Positions 9,206 to 18,041 of a stretch of 64,000 nt of DNA are shown here, piece after piece. A model generated the notes under the pieces. That model ran no database searches. It was not told the DNA's origin and saw only the letters and a list, made by a program, of their open reading frames with translations. The DNA is from Fabrea salina. Its lineage: Eukaryota > Ciliophora > Heterotrichea > Heterotrichida > Fabreidae. Position numbers and translations under genes: made by a program. Position 1 is the stretch's first letter. Each line of letters starts with the position of its first letter. The stretch spans positions 163,957-227,956 of the forward strand of contig JALIHJ010000044.1 in assembly GCA_022984795.1 (NCBI GenBank), written 5' to 3'.

Positions 9206-10186
9206 ATGTTGAGGCAATTGTTTGGATCACGTCCAGCAGAGTGCGCAGGCGGTGGAGCCGGAGCACCCGGTGGCGACGTTCATGACTTCTCATACTACTT
9301 GAAGTGCTTAATCGGAGGATCCTTAGCTTGTGGAGTGACCCATACACTTGTATGTCCTCTCGACATTGTGAAGTGCAAAATCCAAGCCGACCCTACTAAA
9401 TTCAAAGGCATGGGAAGCACCTTCAAGTACATGTTGCAAACTGAAGGTGTTGGATGGACTACTTTAGGGTGGTTGCCAACCTGCATTGGCTACCACTTGC
9501 AAGGACTCGGAAAGTTTGGGTTTTACGAAGTCTTCAAGGACTTATATGGAGGTGCTTTGGCTTCAGCTGTTGGCGAAGAAAAAGCATTTAAACTTAGAAC
9601 TGTCATGTACGGATTTGCTTCTGCTTCGGCCGAACTGATTGCTGACACTATGCTTTGTCCTTTTGAAGCAGTTAAGGTCCGCATGCAAACCTCTGCTACA
9701 GGAACTTTCCCTACAACTTTTGGACCTGCTTTCAGTCAAATCAACCAAAATGAAGGAATCAACGGGTTCTACAAAGGACTTGCTCCTCTTTGGGCCAGAC
9801 AAATCCCTTACACAATCATGAAGTTCGTTGTGTTCGAAAGAACTGTTGAGTTTATTTATAAAACTATCCTAGGAAAGGGTAGGGACGAGTATGGACGTGG
9901 CTTCAATTTGTCGATGACATTTGCTGCTGGTTACATTGCTGGTGTGGTGTGTGCAGTAGTTTCTCACCCAGCTGACACTTTGTTCACTGCTTACAACAAA
10001 AAGCAAACAAGTGAACCTTTCATGCAAGGAATTAAAAAGATCTACGCTGAGACTCCAGCTGGAGGACTTTGGAAAGGACTCATTCCTAGAATTTTCATGG
10101 TAGGAACTCTAACTGGTCTTCAGTGGTGGATTTATGATAGCTGGAAGACTGCCTGCGGACTCCAGGCCACCGGAGTAACTAAGTAA
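9206..10186 (+). CDS. SLC25A3: Mitochondrial phosphate carrier
   Basis: 326 residues. Three tandem mitochondrial-carrier repeats are visible, each with a P-x-(D/E)-x-x-K/T signature: CPLDIVKCK, CPFEAVKVR and HPADTLFT. The sequence follows phosphate carriers closely, including CGVTHTLVCPLDIVK, YKGLAPLWARQIPYTIMKF and the C-terminal LTGLQWWIYDSWK. The protein imports inorganic phosphate with protons through the inner mitochondrial membrane for ATP synthesis. The third repeat has THR-type variation (PADTLF), as in known phosphate carriers (PADSVV). The Gly-rich N-terminus (about 1-25) may be part of a targeting or flexible region. It is convergent with the START pair, 3 bp away. Confidence 0.95.
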   Translation: MLRQLFGSRPAECAGGGAGAPGGDVHDFSYYLKCLIGGSLACGVTHTLVCPLDIVKCKIQADPTKFKGMGSTFKYMLQTEGVGWTTLGWLPTCIGYHLQGLGKFGFYEVFKDLYGGALASAVGEEKAFKLRTVMYGFASASAELIADTMLCPFEAVKVRMQTSATGTFPTTFGPAFSQINQNEGINGFYKGLAPLWARQIPYTIMKFVVFERTVEFIYKTILGKGRDEYGRGFNLSMTFAAGYIAGVVCAVVSHPADTLFTAYNKKQTSEPFMQGIKKIYAETPAGGLWKGLIPRIFMVGTLTGLQWWIYDSWKTACGLQATGVTK

Positions 10187-10189
10187 CTT

Positions 10190-10792
10190 TTAAGTTAAAG
10201 AACTTTTAACAGAAGCTAAAAAGCTAACTACTCCTGTTTGTATGTTTTTTAAGCCTACTTCAGGGACACTTCCGCAGGGGTGGAACTGGATCAGCATACT
10301 CAGTTTAGAGTTTCCGTTGCCTATGTCTTCTACTTTGATGCAGTTGAGGTTAAGCTGTCCTCTAGTGTGCTTCTTCTCAACTGGAATGTCTAAAGGAATA
10401 CTTCTGGCCAAAAGGTACTCTGCCTCTTCGTCCTTGCGAATTCCTTCTACGTACAGAATCTCCCTGTCTTCAATAGGCCAGTTTTGTTTGAGTTGCAGAT
10501 AAAGCAATTTGATGTCTTGGCCTTCTTCTTTAACTTCTATTTTTTTAACTCGGTCTCCCCATCTTTCGTAGTTGTAAGGTTCTGAAATGTAGCTCATAAC
10601 TTCGCTTACTGACTTACTTACTTGGCATTCTGACTTGCCTACCAATAGTTCATTGGGCCCGTTAGTCTTGTAGATGTTTACTCCTTCAGTGTCCTTAACA
10701 TGTTCCCACTCTGAGGAACTGAAAAGTTCTTTGCACTGTTGAAGTGTTTGGTCCAATAAAGAATTTCCTTGGGACTCCCAGTTACCTTCCAT
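10190..10792 (-). CDS. START-domain protein, downstream copy of a tandem pair
   Basis: 200 residues, nearly all START/SRPBCC-like lipid-binding domain, with SYISEPYNYERWGD, IKLLYLQLKQNWPIEDRE and a C-terminal helix. Proteins of this fold bind and move phospholipids or sterols. Residues of the middle section are identical to those of the neighbouring copy at 10799-11404, because bases 10300-10537 match 10912-11149 with a single mismatch, while both flanks differ clearly. The ATG lies 6 bp after the neighbour's stop codon, so it has almost no own leader. A third START protein is at 34327-34938. Confidence 0.85.
   Translation of the reverse strand: MEGNWESQGNSLLDQTLQQCKELFSSSEWEHVKDTEGVNIYKTNGPNELLVGKSECQVSKSVSEVMSYISEPYNYERWGDRVKKIEVKEEGQDIKLLYLQLKQNWPIEDREILYVEGIRKDEEAEYLLARSIPLDIPVEKKHTRGQLNLNCIKVEDIGNGNSKLSMLIQFHPCGSVPEVGLKNIQTGVVSFLASVKSSLT
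10300..10537. repeat. Gene-conversion tract, copy A (pair of 10912-11149)
   Basis: 238 bp that match 10912-11149 in direct orientation, offset 612 bp, with one mismatch (base 10451 G versus base 11063 A). Sequence on both sides is only loosely similar between the two genes. Confidence 0.93.
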
Positions 10793-10798
10793 CTTTAT

Positions 10799-11404
10799 CT
10801 AATGATCTAGAACTTCTTTGACTCCTTTAAGCAGTCCTGAAATGTTCTGTTGTATTTTTCTGAGCCCTCTGCTCGGAACGTTGCCGCAGGGGTCTAGTTG
10901 AACTAAAAGAGTCAGTTTAGAGTTTCCGTTGCCTATGTCTTCTACTTTGATGCAGTTGAGGTTAAGCTGTCCTCTAGTGTGCTTCTTCTCAACTGGAATG
11001 TCTAAAGGAATACTTCTGGCCAAAAGGTACTCTGCCTCTTCGTCCTTGCGAATTCCTTCTACATACAGAATCTCCCTGTCTTCAATAGGCCAGTTTTGTT
11101 TGAGTTGCAGATAAAGCAATTTGATGTCTTGGCCTTCTTCTTTAACTTCGAGCTTCTTAAGTTTGTCTCCCCATCTTTCAGCGTTGTTTGGGTTTGAAAT
11201 GTACTCAGAAACTCTTTCAGATGGTTTTGGGACTACACATTCAGATTTCCCTATAGGAATGCTATTGGGTCCATTGGCTAAACACACCTTAATTCCTTTG
11301 GAATCTTCTACCTGTTCCCAGTTTGGGGAGGCTAAAATGCCTTTGACTTGCTCGAAAGTTTCCTCAAGCAAAGAATTTCCAGTTGACTCCCAGTTACTTT
11401 CCAT
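10799..11404 (-). CDS. START-domain protein, upstream copy of a tandem pair
   Basis: 201 residues, again almost only a START/SRPBCC-like lipid-binding domain, starting MESNWESTGNSLLEETF. N-terminal third and last 40 residues differ from the downstream copy at roughly half of positions or more, while the middle 75-80 residues are identical. This pattern shows an older tandem duplication overwritten by recent gene conversion. It ends in TAG, six bases before the next gene on the same strand. The gene upstream on the same strand (11427-11780) is only 22 bp away. Confidence 0.85.
   Translation of the reverse strand: MESNWESTGNSLLEETFEQVKGILASPNWEQVEDSKGIKVCLANGPNSIPIGKSECVVPKPSERVSEYISNPNNAERWGDKLKKLEVKEEGQDIKLLYLQLKQNWPIEDREILYVEGIRKDEEAEYLLARSIPLDIPVEKKHTRGQLNLNCIKVEDIGNGNSKLTLLVQLDPCGNVPSRGLRKIQQNISGLLKGVKEVLDH
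10912..11149. repeat. Gene-conversion tract, copy B (pair of 10300-10537)
   Basis: Second copy of the 238-bp near-identical tract, inside the upstream START gene. Confidence 0.93.
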
Positions 11405-11426
11405 TTACTGGTTTTTATTTACAAGA

Positions 11427-11780
11427 TTAAGGCTTGGAAGGAGTTTCTGTAGACTCTCCTGTGAGTTTTTTGCCTATTCGTTTTAGTTTCTCGCCTGCTT
11501 CTTGCTTGGCTTTTTCTGCATTTTGGGAGCTTTCAGAGGTGAGTTCTCCAGTAAGTTCGCCAAGTTCCCTGTCAGCCTCGTTCAAAGCTTCAGAAACTTG
11601 TTGGCGAGCTTCAGAAATGCTATTCTGAGCTCTGCCTAAGTAGTCAGAAACTACTCTTTGTGCTTCCTGGACTTTCTGGTTGGTTTTTATGTTTTGCATG
11701 ACTTCTGAGGACTTTTCTTTGGCTTTTTGTACAGTTGGGTTTTCTTTGATTTTCTGTGATAAAGGCTTTTCTGGTTCCAT
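11427..11780 (-). CDS. Small charged amphipathic helical protein, LEA-like
   Basis: 117 residues, rich in Glu, Lys, Ser, Gln and Ala, without Cys or Trp. It is predicted helical for most of its length, with LEA- or apolipoprotein-like heptads such as AQNSISEARQQVSEALNEADR. No strict family motif is seen, so LEA-like describes composition rather than homology. It shares a 43-bp divergent spacer with the alpha-amylase gene, so the two may use one promoter region. Its neighbours on the same strand are the START pair. Function unknown. Confidence 0.7.
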   Translation of the reverse strand: MEPEKPLSQKIKENPTVQKAKEKSSEVMQNIKTNQKVQEAQRVVSDYLGRAQNSISEARQQVSEALNEADRELGELTGELTSESSQNAEKAKQEAGEKLKRIGKKLTGESTETPSKP

Positions 11781-11823
11781 TTTACTAAGAGTTGGTCCAC
11801 TTCAAGAAAGGTTTGTTGAAAAA

Positions 11824-13182
11824 ATGAAAGCTTGGGTATTGGCTTTTTGCTTACTGGGAGTGCTGGCAAAAACTCCTGAAGAGTGGAAGTCCCGAACTAT
11901 CTACCAAATAGTAACTGACAGGTTCGCTAGAGGAAACGGCGACTACTCTCCTTGTGAAAACCTTAAAGACTACTGTGGAGGAACTTTTAAAGGAATCCAG
12001 AAACACTTAGACTACATTCAAGGAATGGGGTTTGACGCTATTTGGATATCACCTATATTGCCTAACACTCCAGGGTCTTACCACGGGTACGCTGCTGTGG
12101 ACTTCTACGGAATAAACCCTCACTTTGGAACTGAGCAGGATTTCATAGACCTTGTGGAGGCCTGCCACAAAAGGGATATTTGGATTATGCTGGATGTTGT
12201 GGCCAACCACGTAGGGCCTGTGGATAACTACTCTAAAATCAATCCTTTCGACAGAAGTGAGTACTACCACCCTTACTGTCCAATTCAAAACTGGAACAAC
12301 GAAACCGAAGTGGAGTGGTGCTGGCTCTTCACCTTGCCCGACTTGTCCCAAGAACACCCTTACGTGAGGAGAACTCTTATTTCTTGGATCAACTGGATAG
12401 TTAACAAGTACAACATCGACGGACTGAGAGTAGACACTGCTATGGAAGTACCTAAAGACTTCTGGGTGGAGTTCACCAAGTCTTCAGGAGTCTACGCTGT
12501 GGGAGAAGTATTTAATGGAGACATTCACTTTGTGTCTAAGTACCAGGGTCCACTAAGCGGAGTTTTGAACTATCCACTGTACTTCACCCTCAAAGACTTG
12601 TTTGCCTACGATAAGGACATGTACGAAGCAAGGACCTTTATGGAATCTATGAAAGAGTTCCCTGACCAAAAGTTACTTGCTAGCTTTGTGGACAACCACG
12701 ACAACGCTAGGTTCCTGAACATCCAGCCCAACATCAAAAGGTTCCAAAACGCCATAGCTTGGAGTTTAGTGACTAACAACATACCTATTGTATACTACGG
12801 GGACGAGCAAAGCTTCAATGGAGGAAACGATCCCCAAAACCGCGAAGTGCTTTGGCCCTACCTCAATAACACTGACTCAACTATGTACAAGTTCATTTCT
12901 GAAGTGGTCTCTTACAGAAAAAGACACCAAATCTGGAACTACCCCTGGATTGAAAGGTACGCAGACCACCACTTCTACTGCTACTCGATGGGAAAAGCTA
13001 TGGCGGCCTTCAGCAACACTGACGAAGACATTACTAGAGAAGTAACTTACCACCCTTACGAGGAAGGGGAAGTGATTTGCGACATCTTTTGGAAAGAAGA
13101 CTGTATAACAGTGACCAACGGAGCTGTTGAAGTGGTTCTGCTCAAAGGTGAAACTAAACTATACGAACCAAAAAATCCTTAG
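11824..13182 (+). CDS. Secreted alpha-amylase (GH13)
   Basis: 452 residues counted from ATG 11824. An upstream in-frame ATG at 11680 is rejected because it would run through the divergent gene and would bury the signal peptide MKAWVLAFCLLGVLA. The enzyme cuts alpha-1,4-glucan in starch or glycogen. GH13 regions are all present: DVVANHVG, then DGLRVDTA with nucleophile D204, GEVFNG with acid/base E228, and VDNHDNAR with D293. It resembles fungal Taka-amylase-type enzymes more than animal ones (TIYQIVTDRFARG near the start). It probably digests food in vacuoles or outside the cell. It ends in TAG, 3 bp from the convergent MAP kinase. Confidence 0.93.
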   Translation: MKAWVLAFCLLGVLAKTPEEWKSRTIYQIVTDRFARGNGDYSPCENLKDYCGGTFKGIQKHLDYIQGMGFDAIWISPILPNTPGSYHGYAAVDFYGINPHFGTEQDFIDLVEACHKRDIWIMLDVVANHVGPVDNYSKINPFDRSEYYHPYCPIQNWNNETEVEWCWLFTLPDLSQEHPYVRRTLISWINWIVNKYNIDGLRVDTAMEVPKDFWVEFTKSSGVYAVGEVFNGDIHFVSKYQGPLSGVLNYPLYFTLKDLFAYDKDMYEARTFMESMKEFPDQKLLASFVDNHDNARFLNIQPNIKRFQNAIAWSLVTNNIPIVYYGDEQSFNGGNDPQNREVLWPYLNNTDSTMYKFISEVVSYRKRHQIWNYPWIERYADHHFYCYSMGKAMAAFSNTDEDITREVTYHPYEEGEVICDIFWKEDCITVTNGAVEVVLLKGETKLYEPKNP

Positions 13183-13185
13183 TAA

Positions 13186-14313
13186 TTAACAGGGGTGGAA
13201 CTTAAGGGACTCCTCATATATCAAACTCTGCAACAGAGGCTTAGTAGGAGTGAAGTCGTCAAAGCTCCAGTCAAACTTGGTTTTGCAAACAGGTTCTTCT
13301 TCTGGACTGTGGAGTCCTTCGAAGTAAGGGTGTGCCAAGCACTGCTCCACAGTGTATCTTTTGGTAGGGTTGAAAGTTAGCATTTTGTTGAGCAAATCCA
13401 AGCCTATAGGATTTGCCTCTGGGTACAAAGTAGACCAAGGGACTCTTTGTCTCTTCGGCAAGCTTTTGATGAAGCGACGGGCAGAGTTGTTTCCTATGAA
13501 ACCCATGTCTTCAGTGGAAGGAATGCCAAGCACTCCAACTACTCGTTGGACTTGGTCTAAGTAGTCTTCTCCTGGGAAAAGAGGCGACCTTCCTAAAAGC
13601 TCTGCAAAAACACACCCTGCGCCCCAAATGTCAATAGCTTTGGTGTAGTTACTCGCGTTGAGTATGACTTCAGGAGCGCGGTACCACCTAGTAACTACGT
13701 ACTCTGTCAAGTTGTCTTCTTTAAGCATGTCAAACCCTCTTGAAAGTCCTAGGTCGCAAATTTTCAAATCGCAGTTTTTGTTCACAAGCAAGTTGCTTGG
13801 CTTCAAGTCTCTATGAATGACGTCTGCTGAGTGCAGGTACAAAAGACCCCTTAACAGCTGGTACAAAAAGTACTGGATATGCTCATCGCTGAGTTCTTGG
13901 CGTGAGTAGATTACTCTGTGCAAGTCGGTTTCCATCAGGTCAGCCACTATGTAAATGTCTTCGTAGCCTGTGCGGTGGGGTGGTCGTTGGATATCTAAAA
14001 GGGTGATGATGTTTTCATGCTTTAAAAATTTCAATAGTTTGATTTCTCTGAGGATACGCTTGGCGTCTATAAGGTCTTCGAATGCCTTCGGGACCTTTTT
14101 GATGGCAACCTTCATGTTGTTTTTCCGGTCAAAGGCTGAAATGACTACTCCGTAAGCACCGTGGCCAATCTGCTTGATGAGTTGATAATGCTCGTCAACT
14201 GTAAAGGTGGTTCCTCCTGTTTCAAAGGTGGTTTTCTTCTCTAGGGGCCTTTGGGGGCGAGTTTGTTCGTTTTTGCGCACATTGAGTCGGGACTGACTTC
14301 GGGTGTTGTTCAT
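13186..14313 (-). CDS. MAP kinase (TEY type)
   Basis: 375 residues. The kinase domain spans about 38-340: glycine loop GHGAYGVV, lysine in VAIKKV, HRDLKPSN, activation loop DNLTEYVVTRWYRAPEV with the dual-phosphorylation TEY motif, and the MAPK insert region after KRYTVEQCLAHPYF. It belongs to the ERK group, activated by a MAPK kinase on Thr and Tyr. The N-terminal 30 residues are basic and polar. It is divergent from the trehalose synthase gene with 37 bp between the two ATGs. Confidence 0.93.
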   Translation of the reverse strand: MNNTRSQSRLNVRKNEQTRPQRPLEKKTTFETGGTTFTVDEHYQLIKQIGHGAYGVVISAFDRKNNMKVAIKKVPKAFEDLIDAKRILREIKLLKFLKHENIITLLDIQRPPHRTGYEDIYIVADLMETDLHRVIYSRQELSDEHIQYFLYQLLRGLLYLHSADVIHRDLKPSNLLVNKNCDLKICDLGLSRGFDMLKEDNLTEYVVTRWYRAPEVILNASNYTKAIDIWGAGCVFAELLGRSPLFPGEDYLDQVQRVVGVLGIPSTEDMGFIGNNSARRFIKSLPKRQRVPWSTLYPEANPIGLDLLNKMLTFNPTKRYTVEQCLAHPYFEGLHSPEEEPVCKTKFDWSFDDFTPTKPLLQSLIYEESLKFHPC

Positions 14314-14350
14314 TTAAATATTAGGGGATTCATAATTAATTAAATCTGAG

Positions 14351-16720
14351 ATGAAGTCTAAAGACTTTAAGAGAGTAGACTTCAAAGTGGGGACTCTAAC
14401 TAGGTTCGAAGAGCTGATAGTCCAGAAGCGCGAAACTTCAATGAAGAAAGATCTGGAAAGCCAAGGAGTGGTGATTGTGATGCTAAGACTTCCTTATATT
14501 CTTAAAAAAACAACTGAAGGCTACCAAGTAGAACTAGAAAAGTACTCTTCACAAATCCAAGGGCTACTTAAACTCCCATGCAAGGTAAAGTGGGTTGGAC
14601 TGCCTACTAACTACATTCCTCAAGAAGAACGCCAAAGAGTCAAAGAAGCCTATGCCAAAGTCAACTGTAGTCCAGTTTTTCTAGAAGAAGACACTTACGA
14701 ACTAGGAATTTCTTTGTTTGCAAAAACCAGACTCTGGCAGCTGTTCCACTACTACACTATGCAAATCGACGAAAGCGGACAACAGTACGCTGAAAAACTC
14801 CAGCAAGAGTGGGTTGCTTATAGAGCGGTTAACATGGAGTTTGCCAAAGCAGCATTGGAGTTTCATGAAGAGGGCTGGTTAGTTTGGGTCCACGACTACC
14901 ACATGATGCTAGTTCCTGGGTTTTTGCGAATTCACTTGCCCCAAGCTGCTATAGCTTACTTCCAGCACACTCCTTTTCCTTCTTCAGAGTTCTACAGGAT
15001 GTTTCCTTTCCGCGAAGAGATACTTAGTCAAGTCCTCAAAGCTAACTTAATAGGCTTCAACGGCTATGACTACTCAAGGCACTTTACTAAGTCCTGCACT
15101 AACGTACTAGGCTTAGTAGCTAACTCCCAAGGAGTAGACGCTTTGCCCAAAGGGGGTTGTTTCGTCAGTGTAGGGGCTTACCCCATAAGTATCAACACTG
15201 ACTTGTTCAGAGAGATGCTTGGAGACCCAGAAGTCAAAGGAATACAGGAAGAACTCCTTCAAGCTTACGAAGGAAAAAAGATCATTTTAGGAATTGACAA
15301 GTTGGACTTTCCCAAAGGAATAATTCACAAACTAGCAGCTTTCGAAAAGTTCTTGAAAGAAAACCCTGTTTGGAGAGAAAAAGCTGTGTTAATTCAGATC
15401 CTGGGCAACGTCTACACTAGAACCAACGTAAAAGAAAGGAAGAAGCTACTTTCCCAAGTCAACGAAAGAGCAGCTAAGATCAACGGAGTCTACGGGAACT
15501 TTTCTTCGATGCCAGTTCACCATTTTTCTCAGAAGCTAGAGTTCAAAAGACTAGTGGCCTTACTCAGTATTGCAGACGTATGCTTAGTAACTTCTTTGAG
15601 AGACGGCATGTGCTTGGTAGCTTATGAGTTCGTTGCTTGTCAGCAAGAAAACAAAGGAGTCCTTGTTTTGTCTGAGTTCACTGGAGCAGCTCAGTCCCTA
15701 GGAATGGGAGCAGTCTTGGTTAACCCTTGGAACACTTCTAAAACTGCTGAGGGCATTAAATCTGCTTTGGAAATGACTTACGAAGAAAAACAAGCCAAGC
15801 ACCAAAGCATGTACAACTACATGCTTAGATATAACTGTGATAACTGGGCCAACACTTTTCTCAGGGACTTGCAAAGCTCAGATGAACAAGGAGTTTTTTA
15901 CGGGAAAATCCCTTCAGTACTGCCTTTTACGGAGTGCCTTAAAAGCTTCCAACTAGCTAACAAAAGACTAGTAGTTCTTAGTGTACTTGGAGTATTGGGG
16001 GAGACTCCAAAGGGGAAACTTAACCCTTACGTGTTCCAGAAAATGGTTAACATTAGCTACCAAACTAAGGCCTTTCTCAGACAACTTGCATCTGACTCTA
16101 AAAACACCGTTGTTGTCCTGAGTCAATTTGACAAAAGCTCAATGGACCGACTGTTCCAAGGACTTCCTATTTGGGTCACCGCAGAGAACGGGGCTTACTT
16201 CAAGCACTCAGCCCAACTAAACTGGGAAAGCTCCCAAGAAACTCTTGATACGCTTTGGAAAGAAGGCGTCATAAAAGTCTTTAAAGAGTTTACAGAAAGA
16301 ACTCCCGGGTCATTTATAGTAGGAGAGAACTCTGCATGCTTATCTTGGAACTTTGGCTTAGCAGGGGGTAACTATGACTTCCAAAGTTCCCAAGCAAGTA
16401 GTTTGATGAATTACCTCTGGACAGGTCCCCTGGTTAACGGTACCGCTGAGGTGATTGTTGGGGAGAACTCTATTGAAGTGCGTCCTCTCAAGGTAGACGC
16501 GGCTAACGCCTTTAAGCAAGTTATGAAGCACTGGAAAGACACTGAGTTTGACTACACTCTAGTTTTAGGAAAGTTCCACAAAAAGGACGAAGAAATTTAC
16601 AAGCTGCTCAAAGAAGAGTTTACAGACAACTGCTGGATGTGCACAGTAAACAGAAACATAAGTTTGGCTGACTACTACGTGACTGACCCTAAAGAGTTCC
16701 TTTCACACCTAACTATATAA
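14351..16720 (+). CDS. Trehalose-6-phosphate synthase/phosphatase fusion, phosphatase half degenerate
   Basis: 789 residues of class II TPS layout: a GT20 synthase part (about 1-505) and a HAD-type phosphatase part (about 535-789). In the synthase part the segments LVWVHDYHMMLVPGFLR, FQHTPFPSSEFYR, LDFPKGI and TSLRDGMCLVAYEFVA correspond to UDP-glucose and glucose-6-phosphate binding sites; the usual R of VDRLDYTKG is K here. In the phosphatase part the first HAD motif D-x-D-G-T is replaced (VLSVLGVLGE), so the nucleophile Asp is missing. The family then suggests a synthase with a regulatory or structural C-terminal half, or a regulatory subunit. It is followed after 20 bp by a basic protein on the same strand. 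Confidence 0.9.
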   Translation: MKSKDFKRVDFKVGTLTRFEELIVQKRETSMKKDLESQGVVIVMLRLPYILKKTTEGYQVELEKYSSQIQGLLKLPCKVKWVGLPTNYIPQEERQRVKEAYAKVNCSPVFLEEDTYELGISLFAKTRLWQLFHYYTMQIDESGQQYAEKLQQEWVAYRAVNMEFAKAALEFHEEGWLVWVHDYHMMLVPGFLRIHLPQAAIAYFQHTPFPSSEFYRMFPFREEILSQVLKANLIGFNGYDYSRHFTKSCTNVLGLVANSQGVDALPKGGCFVSVGAYPISINTDLFREMLGDPEVKGIQEELLQAYEGKKIILGIDKLDFPKGIIHKLAAFEKFLKENPVWREKAVLIQILGNVYTRTNVKERKKLLSQVNERAAKINGVYGNFSSMPVHHFSQKLEFKRLVALLSIADVCLVTSLRDGMCLVAYEFVACQQENKGVLVLSEFTGAAQSLGMGAVLVNPWNTSKTAEGIKSALEMTYEEKQAKHQSMYNYMLRYNCDNWANTFLRDLQSSDEQGVFYGKIPSVLPFTECLKSFQLANKRLVVLSVLGVLGETPKGKLNPYVFQKMVNISYQTKAFLRQLASDSKNTVVVLSQFDKSSMDRLFQGLPIWVTAENGAYFKHSAQLNWESSQETLDTLWKEGVIKVFKEFTERTPGSFIVGENSACLSWNFGLAGGNYDFQSSQASSLMNYLWTGPLVNGTAEVIVGENSIEVRPLKVDAANAFKQVMKHWKDTEFDYTLVLGKFHKKDEEIYKLLKEEFTDNCWMCTVNRNISLADYYVTDPKEFLSHLTI

Positions 16721-16740
16721 TTGCTTTAAGTTACTATAAT

Positions 16741-17397
16741 ATGGACAGGAGAGAAAAGATTTCTAAACTGATGAACCAAGTACTGCCCAAAACTAAGTTT
16801 ATAAACTCAAAGTACTATAAGTTAAGTTGCGAAGCTGAAGAAGACTACAAAAGAGTTGAAAGAAAACTTAAAACCAGAAAAGCTCCAGAAACTAAAACTT
16901 CTAATAAAAGCAAAAAAAGAAGAGTGCTTACTTCGCATCAAAAACCTTCAATATACACTGTTAGCATGCCTGAAGAACTTAATAACCTCCACACACTTCA
17001 ACTAAACACTCCTCCAAAGGTCATAGACAAACTAACTAAAAAACTATTCAGCAGAATAAGGTCAGCCCCCTTTCCTTTAGATCTCAAACACACACGCTCT
17101 AAAACACTCAACAGCAAATCTAGGGTCACAGACATGCCCGATAAGCAACTTTACAATACTGAACTTTCAAACAACAACCCAAAAACCTCCGACAACTTAT
17201 ACAAACTAATCTCGGAGTCCTGTGAAAAATTCCAAAAAACAAGCAAAGTCTCTAGAAAAATAATAGTCAGAAACGTGTCTAACCTATCCAAAGAACTCAA
17301 AAAATGCAAAAACCACATGGACTTGCTCCAAAAAAGCAACAAAAACGTAGGCGTATACATGCTTAGAGAGCACATAGCTAGGTCAAAAAAACATTAA
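16741..17397 (+). CDS. Basic hypothetical protein
   Basis: 218 residues, very rich in Lys, Asn and Ser, with a basic run near 47-62 (KTSNKSKKRR). There are no membrane segments, no Cys cluster and no recognised domain. The final third may form helices. The codon choice matches the neighbouring genes, and the frame fills the gap between two well-supported genes, which supports its reality. It ends one base before the stop of the convergent CFAP97-like gene. Function unknown. Confidence 0.65.
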   Translation: MDRREKISKLMNQVLPKTKFINSKYYKLSCEAEEDYKRVERKLKTRKAPETKTSNKSKKRRVLTSHQKPSIYTVSMPEELNNLHTLQLNTPPKVIDKLTKKLFSRIRSAPFPLDLKHTRSKTLNSKSRVTDMPDKQLYNTELSNNNPKTSDNLYKLISESCEKFQKTSKVSRKIIVRNVSNLSKELKKCKNHMDLLQKSNKNVGVYMLREHIARSKKH

Positions 17398-17398
17398 C

Positions 17399-17950
17399 TT
17401 AAGAAGTAGTACTCATAATGTCTTGGGCAGTGTCCCTTTCTCTTCGACGACTGACTCTTGAAAACAACTGACTTGTCTCAGTGTCGGGGCGGTTCTTAAG
17501 TTTACCAGAGTTCATGCGCATGTTGTGGAGTAAGTAGTCGTGGTACTTGTTTTCTTCGTTGAGTTTGGCTGTTGAGTAAGTAGGGGTGGTGTTTTCTAGT
17601 CGCTTAAACATTCTGTAGTTTTCCTTGGCTATTCGCTCAAGTTCTTTATACCTCGAAGTGCCAAACTGAGGTGTCTTGGGGGCTTTTAACTGAGCTGGGT
17701 GTAGGTTGGAAGGATTTCTTTCGATCTTAAGCATCTTGGTGAGTAGGATTTGGTTTTGTTTTTCAATTTCTTGGTTCCTTTCTTTAATTTTTAGTTTGCC
17801 TTTGGCATTTTTGGCAACGTGTGAGAGTTGTTTGGGGGGTTTATTGTCTATTCTGGACCTCATGTTACTCAAAGACCTTTTTAGGTTCCTGTCTTGTCTT
17901 TTTTTTAAGAACTCACTGTACTGAGACTTACATGATATTTGATTCCACAT
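17399..17950 (-). CDS. CFAP97-family ciliary protein
   Basis: 183 residues. The segment about 35-145 matches the CFAP97/hemingway domain: DNKPPKQLSHV, then a helix with NQEIEKQNQILLTKMLKI, a break, and LERIAKENYRMFKRLENTTPTYS, followed by NKYHDYLLHNM. The mammalian CFAP97D1 protein shows the same order (KPP, then ENKQLCQKI, then TMENQGILKRL). Members localise to motile cilia and flagella and are needed for axoneme stability. N- and C-terminal tails are basic. It is convergent with the preceding gene with a single base between stops. Confidence 0.82.
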   Translation of the reverse strand: MWNQISCKSQYSEFLKKRQDRNLKRSLSNMRSRIDNKPPKQLSHVAKNAKGKLKIKERNQEIEKQNQILLTKMLKIERNPSNLHPAQLKAPKTPQFGTSRYKELERIAKENYRMFKRLENTTPTYSTAKLNEENKYHDYLLHNMRMNSGKLKNRPDTETSQLFSRVSRRRERDTAQDIMSTTS

Positions 17951-18041
17951 TTAAATTATTCAAATGGTTTCAGTCCACTTAAGAGTAGTTTAGGTTAAGT
18001 TTCGAATACACAAGAATTTTAAATTTATTCATTAGAAACAA

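Noticed and set aside
11680-11823. Upstream in-frame start for the alpha-amylase
   Set aside because: It would overlap the divergent gene and put 48 odd residues before a clear signal peptide at ATG 11824.
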